Part shown: positions 10,640 to 21,439 of the stretch, one piece after another
Layout: each line of letters begins with the position of its first letter
Position numbering within the stretch: the stretch's first letter is position 1
DNA from: Diaporthe sp. PMI_573
Lineage: Eukaryota > Ascomycota > Sordariomycetes > Diaporthales > Diaporthaceae
Reading direction: 5' to 3'
NCBI GenBank assembly: GCA_021399435.1
Contig: JAJTUP010000002.1
Location: forward strand, 3,720,001-3,784,000
DNA: 64,000 nt
Program-made: the position numbers and the translations under genes
Notes under the pieces: model-generated
Database searches by the model: none
Seen by the model: the letters and a program-made list of their open reading frames with translations, nothing else
Told to the model about the DNA's origin: nothing

Positions 10640-13600
10640 ATGATGCCCTAGCACGAGAACGGGAACGTAATTAACTACTTTAGTAGAGAATCGATACTCT
10701 GGAAGTAGCTTAAATAACTATTAAAGTCAAGTTAAAAGACCTAAAGCTAGCTAATATTACTTTATTACTTATAGCCTGTACTCTTTAGTAATATAATAGC
10801 TGGATGATGGATATAGAAAGGGCCTATATCTTATAACTATAAACCCTTTATGACGATAAGATGAAAGTAATATATATATTAGACTATGTTAAGAAGGAGT
10901 GTTGAAACTGCTGGGATATTTATATAAAATCCTTAAGAAGAGGAGACGAGTCTGTATTTAACTATTACAAGTAAGACGAGTTTAAGACTTTTAGCTCTAA
11001 TTTCAAGAAGGATCCTTAAGGTATATTAGGCATTATTTAAAACTTGATTAATACTACTTACTAACGAGAAAACTAAGATCTATAGACCTTTTACTAGTAC
11101 CTTAAAATATTGGAATTAGAATAAGAAATAAGAAGTAATAGTTTGAGGGCTAAATTCTTTCTCTTAAGGTTGTTAGGATGGATATTGCTAGAGATTTAAA
11201 CGAAATATGCCCTGAGTATACTAGAGACTAGAGATAAGATAGTTAGAGTTGCCCAAGTAATTTAGGTTAATACCTTAGAGAGGGTTAGAAAGAGAAAATA
11301 TGAGGAGGTAGGCCTAAAACGAGGGGAAACTGGCGGAACCCCTAACAAGAGAGGATAAGGAGGAAACTTCTTAGGAAGTGTTAGAGGAGGAAACTTCTTA
11401 GGAAGTGTCACGAATTTAAGGGGAAGAACTCTAAATAACCCCTGGCCGCGAGGCCAAGGTAGAGGCTAAGGATTCTAGGGCAGGGGTTCTTATATCCTAC
11501 CAAATTAGAATACTTAGGGAAGTACCTCTAAAGCAACCCCAAAGCTAAATCCTCTAGATGAAATAGGCAAGACGACTATATACTATAGGTATAAAAGTAC
11601 CTACTACTATACTCCAAACTATCTAGTACTGGCGGAAACTACAGTATTGGTAAATTAAGTATAAGGTCGCGGTAACTATTAGTCTAGGGGTTATCAAGGT
11701 TAGAACTAAGGGAGAGGGAGTTGAAGTACCTCTTAACTACCTACAAGAATAGTGTCTAAGGTTAAAGAGAGGGACTAGTAACTATACCCGGAAGTAGAAA
11801 AAGAGATAGTTAAAGTCTGAGAGATATTTATAATCTTAGGTAAAGTAACTATAAAGTATAGTTAAAGACATATTAAGGTTAATCTAGATATATAGGTATA
11901 AGTAAACTTAATTAGTATTTCTTTTGTTAAGAAGTTTAGCCTTAAATTATCTACAAAAAAATTAGTATTTATAGTAGGAATCTAAGAAACCGTGGTTCCT
12001 ACTTATGGTGTCTATCAAGTACCTTTGTTGTTTAAGGACTATTTTGGAAGTTAGAGGAAGGAGACGTAAGATTGTGTTGTAATTAAAAGGAAATGCTTAA
12101 AGTTTGTTTTGCTATTAGGTACCCTAGGTTTGAAACATTTTTAAATAGAGCTTAAAAGTTGTCTGAAGGATTGGTGGCTTTAATAAGACAAGGTTTGTAT
12201 AGTAGAGCAAACTATAAAGTCTTTTATAAGAAATTAGGAGAAGGTCTTCTATTATTATATAATCTTTCCTATAGCGGAACCTTTTAGTATAATAGAAAAG
12301 GAGGAGAGCCCTTAATAGGAGCCTCGAGGGATAGACGAAGAGGAGAAACCGCCTCTAGATCCGTCTTAAATGTACCCGCGATTAGCGGGGATGGAGATAT
12401 TTTTTATTAAAGCTAGAGCCAAGGAGCTACTACTAAGAAGGAAGGTAGATCACGTAATAGATCTGGAGAAGGAAACTTTACCCCCTTTTCTGCTTCTACG
12501 CCCACTCTTATTAATGGAACTCAAGGTCTTAAGAGAATGGCTTGAAAAGAGTTTAAAGTTAGGATGAATTGCCTATAGCAAAAGTCCTACTGGTGTACTA
12601 GTTTTGTTTACGCTGAAAAAAGACAAAACCCTTTGACTCTATATCGATTATAGGGCTCTTAACAAAGTAATAATAAAAAATTAGTATTTCTTACTACTAG
12701 TTTTAGAAATATTAGATTAATTATCAGGTATATAGTACTTTTCTAAAATTAATTTAATAGATATATATTATCGGATTTATATCTAAAAGGGTGATAAATA
12801 AAAGATAGCTTTCTATACATAATATGGTTATTATGAATTTAAAGTAGTGCTGTTTGGATTAACTAATGCCCTAGCTATGTTTTAATCATTTATTGTGGAA
12901 GTCTTAGGAGATTATATTGATGTCTATGTAATTGTTTACTTAGATAATATTTTAATTTTTTCAGGAAGTAAAGAGGAGTATGAGAAGTATATATAAATGA
13001 TTATGGATTGTCTTGTAATAGTAGAGTTGTATAGTAATATCAAGAAGTACTGCTTTTTTTAAGAAGAGATTAAGTTTTTAGGATTTTTGGTTAAAAGGAA
13101 GGGAGTCTAAATAGACCCTGATAGGATTAGGACTATCTAAGAATAGCTAATACTAACTACCTACTATAATATTTAAATATTCTTGGGTTTTTGTAACTTC
13201 TACTAAAGATTTATTAGGGATTACTTAAAAATCATATAACTACTTAACGAACAATTGAAAGGGATATAACGTGGCTGAAAACTAGAAAAAATTAATCTCT
13301 TGGCCCTAGAAAATATTAAAATACAAAGGGTCTTTAAAGAGCTTAAGATAAGGTTCTAACAGGCGCCTCTTCTCTAACATTACAACCCCACGCTCCCTAC
13401 ACAAATCAAGTATAATATATTAGATAAAGCTGCTATATCTATAATTTTATAGTAATACTGAGATAAGGATAAATCCTAATAGTATCTAATTACTTTCTAG
13501 TCAAAGAAGTTTTTAGGAGCTAAGCTCTACTAGATAACTTATGATAAAGAGCTAAGTACCATCATTAAGAGCTTCAAGTACTAGCAACAGTACCTCGAAA

Positions 13601-15560
13601 GGGTACAAGAGCCGGTCATAGTTCTTTCTAATCACAACAATCTCCACAGCTTTATAAAGTAAAAAAAACTAATATAGAAGCAGGTTTAATGGCTTATATA
13701 TTTAGCTAGGTTTGATTTTACTATCAAACATTGTTCCGGGAGAATAAACCTAGTAGATGGCTTATTGAGAAGGCCTGACTATATGTTAGAAGAAAAGCCT
13801 CTAAATTTAAGTTGGATCCTAACTCTGGAATTAAAGATGGTTGCAGCCATTAGGAAGGACTCACAATCTTATCCAAAAGACTAACGGCAGGCCTAGTTTG
13901 AGGCTGTAGTTAGAAATACTAAAGTATAAGAGGTCTTAAAACTCGATTTCTTCCTGATAGAGTGTTGGCTTAAGTCTGCGGCTCCCCTACGGGGGCAGTT
14001 CATAACAAGAGTCCGGGCCCAGGTATATGTTAGTAACGTAGACACAATATACCAGGGGCTCTACTCTCTGCTATTAGACTTAATATGTAAAGCCTAAGGG
14101 GAAGACCCTAAGATTTAGGCCGTTATTAAAAGGATTAAATCCTTAAACGGTGTTATTTTAAATGGTTCTAGTTATAAGTTCTAAGACGGACTGCTATACT
14201 AGAAGAGATACATATATATGCTAGAATAAGAAGCTTTACAACAAGAGATCCTGTAAACCTATTACGACGAGCTGCTAAGTGGATACTGGGGGTAGACGTG
14301 GATATAAATTTTAGTTAAAAGACATTTTTGCTAGCCGGGCTTAAAAACCTTTGTCGCGAACTATGTGTGCTCTTGTATAATATGCTAATATGTATCTACG
14401 CTACGTTATTGCCTATATGGAGAGCTTGCTTTATTACTAATTCTATTAGGCCCTATATAAGAACTTAGTATGGACTTTGTTACTAGACTCCCGACTACTA
14501 TCAGAGATGGCCGGGAAGTAGATGTGATCCTGGTTATCGTGGATCATTATACTAAGATAAGTTTCTTTACTATAGTAAGTATGATGATAAATGTTACTAA
14601 ACTAGCTGAGATCTTCTATAAGGAGATTAAATATAAATAAGGACTACCTAAAGAAATTGTGACTAACAGAGGCATAACCTTTACTAGTAAGTTCTAGAAG
14701 ATACTTTGCTAGCTAAGTAGAATTAAAACCCGATACACTACTGCTTACTACCTGCAGGGCGATGGATAAATGGAAAGAATAAACTAAACCCTAGAACAAT
14801 ACCTAAGGGCGTTTATAGTAGAGAACGCCTAGAACTGGCCAAACTTATTATATATTACATTCTTTGCTTGCAATTCAGCACAAAGCACTATGATTAAAAT
14901 AAGCCTGTTTAAAGCTCTCTTTAGCTACAAACTATCTTTTACTATTCTGTACAATAAATAGCCCACTAAAGATAGTGTTTCTTAGAGGGAGGTACTAACA
15001 GTCAAGGAATGTATTGAAAAACTTTAGTAAATTTAAATAGACTATAAGGAGAACTAGAAACAGGTAATTAAGATACAGGCCCGAAATTACAACAATTAGT
15101 ACCAGCCTATATAATTCAAGATTAGCTAATAGGTATTACTAATAACTAAGCATCTACTTCTAAAAAACAGGAAGCTTGCTTTATAGAGGGTTGGCCTATT
15201 TAGGATCATATCTCAAGTAAGTAAGTAGGCCTATAGTCTGACCTTACTAGAGAAGTATTTCTAAATACACTATGTATACCACGTAAGCTAGCTAGAGCCC
15301 TGAGTAGCGAGAAACCCGAAGGATCTAATAGAAGGTGTTCTAGACCTACTAGACTTAGAGGATAAACAGGCCAAATAGGAGCTAGAAGAGATCCGAGACT
15401 ACCAGAAGATTAAGGACACTATGTACTACTTAGTAAAGTAGAAAGGATGGCCTAGTAAATATAACTCATGGATGCTGGAAGACAAAATATCGGTAGACAA
15501 AACTATTATAAAGTATTGGAAAGGGAGAGGGCTGAAGCAAAGCTGGAAGAGGACCTAAGA
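10640..15560 (+). pseudogene. Degenerate gypsy Gag-Pol reading
   Basis: Recognisable islands on the + strand: a zinc knuckle at 11581-11622 whose four ligand positions all read Tyr; reverse transcriptase YIDYRALNKV near 12639 and VYLDNILIFSG near 12934 (YLDD active site changed to YLDN at 12937-12948); integrase VILVIVDHYTK near 14524 and IVTNRGITFTSKF near 14660 (catalytic Asp to Asn); chromodomain YYLVK, KGWPSKYNSWMLED at 15421-15483. Stops occur every few codons. Gag-Pol normally supplies capsid, protease, reverse transcription and integration. This copy cannot encode it. Confidence 0.85.
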
Positions 15561-15629
15561 CTAGACTAGTAGAGGCTGCAGGAAGTAGCTATAAATTAAG
15601 TAGTAATAGGCTGATGAAGGCTAGGATAG

Positions 15630-15880
15630 CTAGATGACTAGCTGATGAAGTTAATATTAGCCTGATGAGTGCTAGATGGTAGGCTGATAAAGTTGATGTT
15701 GGCCTAATGAGTGCCAGATGGTAGGCTGATGAAGTTAATGTTGGCCTAATAAGTACTAGATGGCTGGCTGATAAAGTTAAGGTTGACTAGATGAGTGCTA
15801 GAGGCTAGCTAATAAAGTTAATGTTAGCCTGATAAGTATCAAATGACTAGCTGATGAAGCTAATGTTAGATAGATAAGTG
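15630..15880 (+). repeat. 42-bp tandem repeat after the chromodomain
   Basis: About six imperfect copies of a unit beginning AGGCTGATGAAGTTAATG. The period is 42 bp, i.e. 14 codons. In one frame a unit reads ADEVNVGLMSARW followed by a TAG. It lies between pol and the region carrying the opposite-strand gene remnant. Confidence 0.7.
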
Positions 15881-16559
15881 TTAGAGAACTAATGGGTAAA
15901 CTAGAGGCTGGCCTAATAACAGGGAAATGTTTTTAGGTAAAGGCCTACTGAGGGGTTATTAAGTATTACCTAAGTAGAGGAAGGCTTTAAAGATTAACAT
16001 ATTAAAATTAAGTATAAACGACCTTAGAAATGTCTAGGTTAAGGGGGGACTAAAAGAGTCCCTAAAAAAGCAACGTAAGGGTATTGTTATCCCTACTCTT
16101 AAAAAACCAAGCCTTCTCTACTAATACTAATTACTAAGCTACTGTATTTCCAAGCAACTAGCAGGGAAGAGTCGTCTATATCCTATGGGTCATCTCCTGT
16201 AGCAGTAGTAAAAACCCCTCTGGCTAGATCTTAAAAGCATCATCTATAACCCGCGAAACCTTTAAGAGAAACCCCTAAACCAAGCTGTGCTAGACTAGGA
16301 ACCCATTATTAGCTAGAACCATGCATGGCATGCTATGATAAGTATTAACCAGGTCCCTTAAGATCTTCTCATAAAGGGCATCTACTAAGTTAGCTAAGCT
16401 AAACTGTACTAAATAAAGCAGGTGTGAATTAGCTAGGGCCTGCGACTAAAAGATACTAGCCTCTATAATGGCTGATTTCTGAGTAGATTAGTGTACGATT
16501 ATACCTCAAAATGTAGGGGACTTATGTTTGCAACCTTAATTCATTTCTTCTCCCCCTAG

Positions 16560-17790
16560 AAGCCTTTCTTATACTTTGGATTCTCTACCGTCTTCTAAAA
16601 CACTAGAGCACTGCTTGGTCTGTTTGTAGACAGGTTTATTAAGGTTTAGGCTAGGTAAACCTACGAAATCAATAGCTGGTTCTCCTATATAATCAATAGA
16701 GGAGGATTTGTAGCTTGGGTGATTCCCCTTAGAAGGGCTCTTATAAAATGTAAGTTGGAGATCAACTCGATAATTAAAGGATCCCCCTATAATGGTTAAT
16801 AGAAGTAACAACAATAGATAGAAGGATACTTACTATTATACAAGGCGAGTAATGCTTTGTAATATACTGATTATACTAAAAGCTCCCTAAACTAGTCATA
16901 GTATAGGTTATATCTTCCCGTAAGGAAGGTACATCCTCCTTGAACTTTTTGAGAAAACTACGTATATAGGCTTCGCAAGGGGCTTGGGACTGGATTACCT
17001 GACTCTAGGTCTGTACCCTCTCGTTCCGTCTAGATATATTACGCGAGGTTTAGATAATATTTATAGGGGCTGCTGCTATATGCTGCTGGCTAGGAGGTGT
17101 TGTATGTCTAAGGGCCTTGGTAGGTATGTATGATTATATGAACTTGCTGGTAGAGGAAGTTAGTTCCTTTAGGGTTCGAGGTACTTTCGGGGGTCTGCTC
17201 TGGTTTAGCTTGCCTAGTAACGTGGTGATGCTTGCTGCCACCTTGTAACGAGTTTGAGGGGTCTGCGGGGTAGTAGTGGGCTGCTTACTAGCTGCCTTCA
17301 AGGACTTGCCTCGAGTTGTGGTTAAGGTGTTGCTCTGTTTAGAGGAGGACGGCTCTAAAGAGAAAGAGATGGTTAGAGGATTTATAATAAGGCTGGCATA
17401 ATTACTACCGAACCCCTTGGGACTTAAACCTAATGAGTTAGGGAACCCTATAAACAGGTTACTCTAACCTTACAGGGAGGATGACTGCAAGTAGTGTAAA
17501 GAGCTACCTTTACTAGCAGAATTGATGGAAGGAGAATGAAAGTAAACAGGGGCTAGAGGCCTAAGGCTAGAAGTGCTTGCCGAAGAAGACCAGGAATGAT
17601 TACGAGACCCCTCTAAAGAGGAAGGTAACGCCTTACCTAGTAGTGAGGGTGAGAAGCCTTTGAATAAGCTAGACGAGCGAGATATGATAAAGGTATTAAG
17701 AAGTAATTGTGAAAACTACTCAAAGTAGTAGATAGAAGAAGGGCCACGGTAATGACTTCAAGAAGTAGTGAAGTGTAGGTCGGAGAGAGA
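16560..17790 (-). pseudogene. Opposite-strand ORF remnant inside the gypsy element
   Basis: Between the pol remnant and the 3' LTR the minus strand reads as coherent, less damaged protein: FIGFPNSLGLSPKGFGSNYA, then KAASKQPTTTPQTPQTRYKV and KVPRTLKELTSSTSKF, continuing to an intact 81-codon frame at 16569-16814. The interrupting stops are TAA and TAG, consistent with former CAA and CAG. Composition (Ser/Thr/Pro/Gln) suggests a disordered or Gag-like protein; I do not recognise it. Typical gypsy elements carry no antisense gene here, so it may be a captured host gene or an element-specific accessory gene. Confidence 0.45.
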
Positions 17791-17983
17791 GAGAGGTTAA
17801 TAGCAGCCTAAAGGGCGAGCTATTTAAACCATGCTGCCTGGCCTGTGCGGCGCCGAAAAGGTTGTGTATAGGTTTAGAATGTTCCGTGAGTTACCAGAGG
17901 TAGTGACTGGAAGGTGCCCATGAAAGCTGTACGAAAGCCGTAGTTGACGGCCCGGGGACGGGCCTCCGGGGGGAAGGCACAAT

Positions 17984-18177
17984 TGTAACGGCCGGGCGGA
18001 AGCCACGGGGAAGCCCCGGTGTGGCCCCGGCGAAGGCCCTTCTAAAAAGGGACCCGAAGCCCCTACGTCTTAGACTTAAGGGGGGCAAGAATCAGTCTTG
18101 CACCAAACCTACACCTAATATACATGTTGGCCTTCCCAGTTCACCGGACCATCGTGCCTAGTGCAGAGCCCATTATA
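17984..18177 (+). repeat. 3' LTR of gypsy element
   Basis: 194 bp, TGTAACGG...CATTATA, followed by target-site copy TTTGT. A purine-rich stretch (GGGGGGAAGGCA) just upstream is a plausible polypurine tract. Confidence 0.92.
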
Positions 18178-18352
18178 TTTGTATACTAAACTGCCACAAC
18201 TCTGGCTATTGCTGTAAGGGCGTTGTAAACATTAGCTTCTAATTATTACTTTATTATGGTCTAATTGACGTGTATAAGTAGTTTAGTAACTAGAAATAAA
18301 TCCCTTGTTAAGATATTTAAGTTTTTCTATAAGGGGTCCCCCGACGTATTAT

Positions 18353-18405
18353 GGGTGCGGAGCCGCGCCGGAATAGGGGGTGCGCTGAAAGTGGGCCGCC
18401 CACAT
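18353..18405 (-). repeat. Right terminal inverted repeat of the split element
   Basis: Reverse complement begins GTGGGCGGCCCACTTTCAGC and continues with GCGCACCCCCT and GGCGCGGCTCC. It is the counterpart of 8191-8234, with a few mismatches. Confidence 0.7.
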
Positions 18406-19590
18406 TTTAGCACTAGCTTCGCGGGCTTTCTTGTGTAAAAGAGATATTAATATATCCCTATTCGTCCCCAGGTCTTAGGATTTAGAGATTTTGGTTATAA
18501 TAATGTAAGTAGCAATTTTGCTAGTTATAGTAAATAGTTAGATCGTATAGATCAGTAGATTAATATAAGGTGTATTATATATAGTCTTAGTTAGAAATAG
18601 TATTTAATTCTGGCTTAACTAGCTAACTAATTTATAGCTAACTTTGAGTTAGGCTTCTGTTAAACAGAGTTGTAACGAACCAGCCGCCAGTACTGATTGC
18701 GCCAAGAGACCCAAAAGATCTAGCAGTGCCTGGAAACTTCCAGGCACCCTGGCGGGCTACTTAAGTAGGTCATTACAAGAGTCGGGTTTAAAAGGCTAGT
18801 AGTGCTATATAAGAGACAAGGGTATACAAGGGTATAGTCAGTATCTAGGGTAACTCCCTGAGTTCCCCTACATCTACTATTCAGGAGATAACTTGTATGC
18901 TCGTAAGTCGATTTTTTAGCCTATCTAGCAGCCCTGACTTTAAACCCTTGTATTCAGCTTGTTTTTTATCCAAAAAGATTTTAGTTAGTTATTTTATATA
19001 AATTAGCTTCTGATCTTTTCTTGGACCTACTTTTAGCCTATTTAAGGCTAGCTTTGGTGGTTTATACAACCCTAAAGTAAGTAGGGCCCGAGAGAGATTT
19101 TTCTGGCCGTCACTTTTACCTACTAGACACCTATTTAGCGTGCCAAGGGGTAATATAGGGTCGGAGGGTATATATAGAGGAGGTCTGGTACCTCTACAAT
19201 AGTAATGAAATCAAGTTCCCACATTAGTTGAATAACGCAGTCTCTTCGAACAGCGTTCTATACCGTCCCTGAGTCAACAGCTTCTATAAGCCCTCCTCTA
19301 TAATCCCTCTGATATTAGTTCATCCTATAATATGCTATACGTATATTAAGTGTAAATTTATAGATACTAGAAAATTTATCTAAAAACTAACTAACTTTAA
19401 TCCTAAATAACTTAATAACCCTAATCTAAATAAAATCTAAATTAAATATAAGGATAGTATAAAAGCCAATCTTTAAAATAATATAGCTTATATATATTTT
19501 AGGTAAGAATTAAGGTTGATATAGAGGTTTGATATTAGGGTAGTTATATACCTTAAAAAATTGACTTACAGCTATATAACTGATCTCCTG
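18406..19590. other. AT-rich RIP-damaged DNA, no gene
   Basis: Low-GC sequence with stops in every frame, holding a 107-bp solo LTR at 18671-18777. Next to it (18780-18960) lies a less damaged stretch with TATATAAGAG. It probably replaced the 3' part of the monooxygenase gene that begins at 19878. Confidence 0.6.
18671..18777 (+). mobile_element. 107-bp solo-LTR-like element, copy 1
   Basis: Begins TGTAACGAACC and ends GGTCATTACA, flanked by a perfect 5-bp duplication AGAGT (18666-18670 and 18778-18782). It contains the palindrome GTGCCTGGAA-AC-TTCCAGGCAC. A second copy in inverse orientation sits at 59657-59763. The ends match those of the gypsy LTR (TGTAACG...CATTACA), but the interior differs. 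Confidence 0.85.
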
Positions 19591-19878
19591 TTATGCACCC
19601 ACTGGGCGTACTTTGTGAGAATTCCGTCGTTTCCGTTTAATACCAGTCTTTAGGCTTCGGAGGGTATTGGCGCTTGTAATGTTGCAGATCTGATCTAACC
19701 CTTTAGTTAAGCCCCAGCTTTGAAGAAGCCTTGTGGCTCCTGGCAAGATGTTGATACCTCTGTTGATAGGAGTTGGATCAGGGCGCTGCTCCAGGACTTG
19801 GACTTTATGGCTATTGCGAGCGAAATAAAGTGCCGCAGTAAGGCCGCCTAGGCCGGCTCCGACGATGATTATTCTCAT
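19591..19878 (-). pseudogene. Truncated FAD-dependent monooxygenase, N-terminus only
   Basis: The frame starts MRIIIVGAGLGGLTAALYFA, a Rossmann GxGxxG FAD-binding fold, followed by VQVLEQRPDPTPINRGINIL as in salicylate-hydroxylase-like monooxygenases. It ends after 95 residues in a basic, unrelated tail; full family members have about 400 residues. The NADPH-binding and C-terminal parts are absent, and the DNA beyond is AT-rich repeat. The 5' LTR of the copia element begins only 78 bp upstream of the start codon, so its promoter is also disrupted. Fungal relatives hydroxylate aromatic or polyketide substrates, but this remnant cannot. Confidence 0.8.
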
Positions 19879-19955
19879 ATTGAATAAGCGTGAAGATGCG
19901 AAGAGGGCAGGTAAATGTAGTTAGCCAGTTACCGTCGTATGTATCAAGTTATATC

Positions 19956-20196
19956 TGTTGATAGGTCTATAGTGAATAGGTCTATAGGTGAAGCGAAGGG
20001 CCTGTCGCTAGTGCAACGCTAGCGCGGGGCCTGCACTATAAAGGGCTGTCGCCCTGCAGGCGTGGCTTTGCCACACCCTTTAAAATACATATACACGCCG
20101 CTCTAGACTTAATGGAATATACCATTCAGTCTGTATTCTCCTTTCCTCTTTGCTAACACTACTTCTATTATTGTATACAATAAAGCCCAACCAACA
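19956..20196 (+). repeat. 5' LTR of copia element
   Basis: 241 bp, TGTTG...CAACA ends. It holds three short perfect hairpins in a row: GCTAG-TGCAACG-CTAGC, AGGGC-TGTC-GCCCT and GTGGC-TTT-GCCAC. Confidence 0.92.
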
Positions 20197-20599
20197 CTGA
20201 TTAGTAATTGTTTATGGCAATTATAGAGCAGCAAAGAAGGAAGAGGCAGATCGCTATTAACAACATTTAACGGGTCCCTAGATCTTTATCAAAACTCGCC
20301 AAATAGTCGACAATATCTACGCTATAATTAAATATACCATAGTCCCTAGATCCTATATCGAAACTACAATATAAGCAATTAGACCCCATTAGTATAACTA
20401 CTGGATTTATATCAAAGCTATGCTAAAGAGGTTACATCTATTATAAATCTTGTTAAAAAACAAGTATACTATACAATAAAAGACAAGATTAGAAATACTA
20501 AGTCCCTAGATTCTATATCAAAATAAAGTATTGACAATTAGAGACCACAATAGTATAAATAGTGCTGACAAGGTTGCGTTCTATTAAAAACACAAAAAC

Positions 20600-21420
20600 A
20601 TAAAAATATATAATCCCTTTAGTGGGTACTTTAATACCAAGCCAATTAGATTCTTGCGGCATAAAAAGAACACCAAGAAGCCAATTAGACTCTTGTGGCA
20701 TAAAAAGAATAATAAGAAAAAGCCGATTAGACTCTCGCGGTATAAAAGAAAATGCTTTTATGGCATAAAAACAGTGCCCTTAAAACGTAAAAGGGACGAC
20801 TTTATGCTATAGAAAGAACACCCTTATAAACACTCAAATAACTAACTATACTAGAAAAAGTAACGGTTTATATGCAAACTTTAGTAATGTTTGTTTGCCA
20901 ACACAGGGTTGTATGATTACGCGTTATCTAATAAAAATATTATATATATAAAGAGAGTTACCCTAGACTTACCCTAGACTTTTTTTTTAAAAAATTAGGC
21001 TACTTTAATTAAATTTATTTTGGCCTAGCCAGAAGCCTGGATTACATAGAGAGTTATCCTAGATTCTTTTTAAAAAAAAATTGGGTTACTTTAATTAAAT
21101 TTGTTTTAGCCCAGTTATATAGAGAGTTACCCTAGACCTTTTTTTTAAAAAATTAGGTTACTTTAATTAAATTTGCTTTGGCCCTGGTTACAAGTCTAAC
21201 TAACTACTTATATAATCTATGACTACTACTGTTAACTATTTTTAAAAGAGATAGTCTGCTATAAACTATTATAATTTACACCTACTACTAATTACCTCTA
21301 AAAGGGGCAGTCTACTGTAGACCACTATAATTTATAACTACTACTACCTACTACCAAACACCTGTAAAAAAGAGCGGTCTATTGTAGACCGCTATAAAAG
21401 GAAGCTATATTACGTGTAAT
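20600..21420 (+). repeat. Tandem-repeat leader of the copia element
   Basis: Three successive repeat sets lie ahead of gag. (1) About 20635-20760: units containing AGCCAATTAGACTCTTG and GGCATAAAAAGAA. (2) 20953-21185: three units starting GAGAGTTACCCTAGAC with an oligo-T/A core and ending in TTTAATTAAATTTG. (3) 21225-21405: three units around CAGTCTACTGTAGACC and CTATAATTTA. They probably belong to the untranslated leader; function unknown. Confidence 0.7.
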
Positions 21421-21439
21421 ATAGTTACGTGCTAGTAAT

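Larger units (their letters stand above)
10331..18177 (+). mobile_element. Full-length Ty3/gypsy chromovirus, RIP-degraded
   Basis: Two 194-bp direct repeats (10331-10524 and 17984-18177) begin TGTAACGGCC and end CATTACA / CATTATA. A perfect 5-bp duplication TTTGT flanks the element (10326-10330 and 18178-18182). The order inside is gag with zinc knuckle, reverse transcriptase, integrase, chromodomain, which defines a gypsy chromovirus. All frames are full of stops. The LTRs are nearly identical apart from C-to-T changes such as CATTACA to CATTATA. Confidence 0.92.
8191..18405. mobile_element. TIR element split by a nested gypsy retrotransposon
   Basis: GC-rich ends face each other: 8191 begins ACGTGGGCGGCCCAC and the complement of 18405 begins ATGTGGGCGGCCCAC. 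Similarity continues through GCGCACCCCCT and GGCGC on both sides. Removing the gypsy insertion (10331-18177 plus one target copy) leaves about 2.4 kb, a plausible size for a Tc1/mariner/Fot1-class DNA transposon. The interior (8235-10325 and 18183-18350) is very AT-rich with stops in all frames, so no transposase could be recognised and the class is unproven. TA precedes the left end (8189-8190), but no clean matching duplication is visible on the right. Confidence 0.5.

Noticed and set aside
15630..15880. CRISPR-like array
   Set aside because: The units are contiguous and degenerate with no unique spacers, in a eukaryotic transposon.
19591..19878. Start of a secondary-metabolite cluster
   Set aside because: Only one truncated monooxygenase is present, with no synthase, transporter or regulator nearby.
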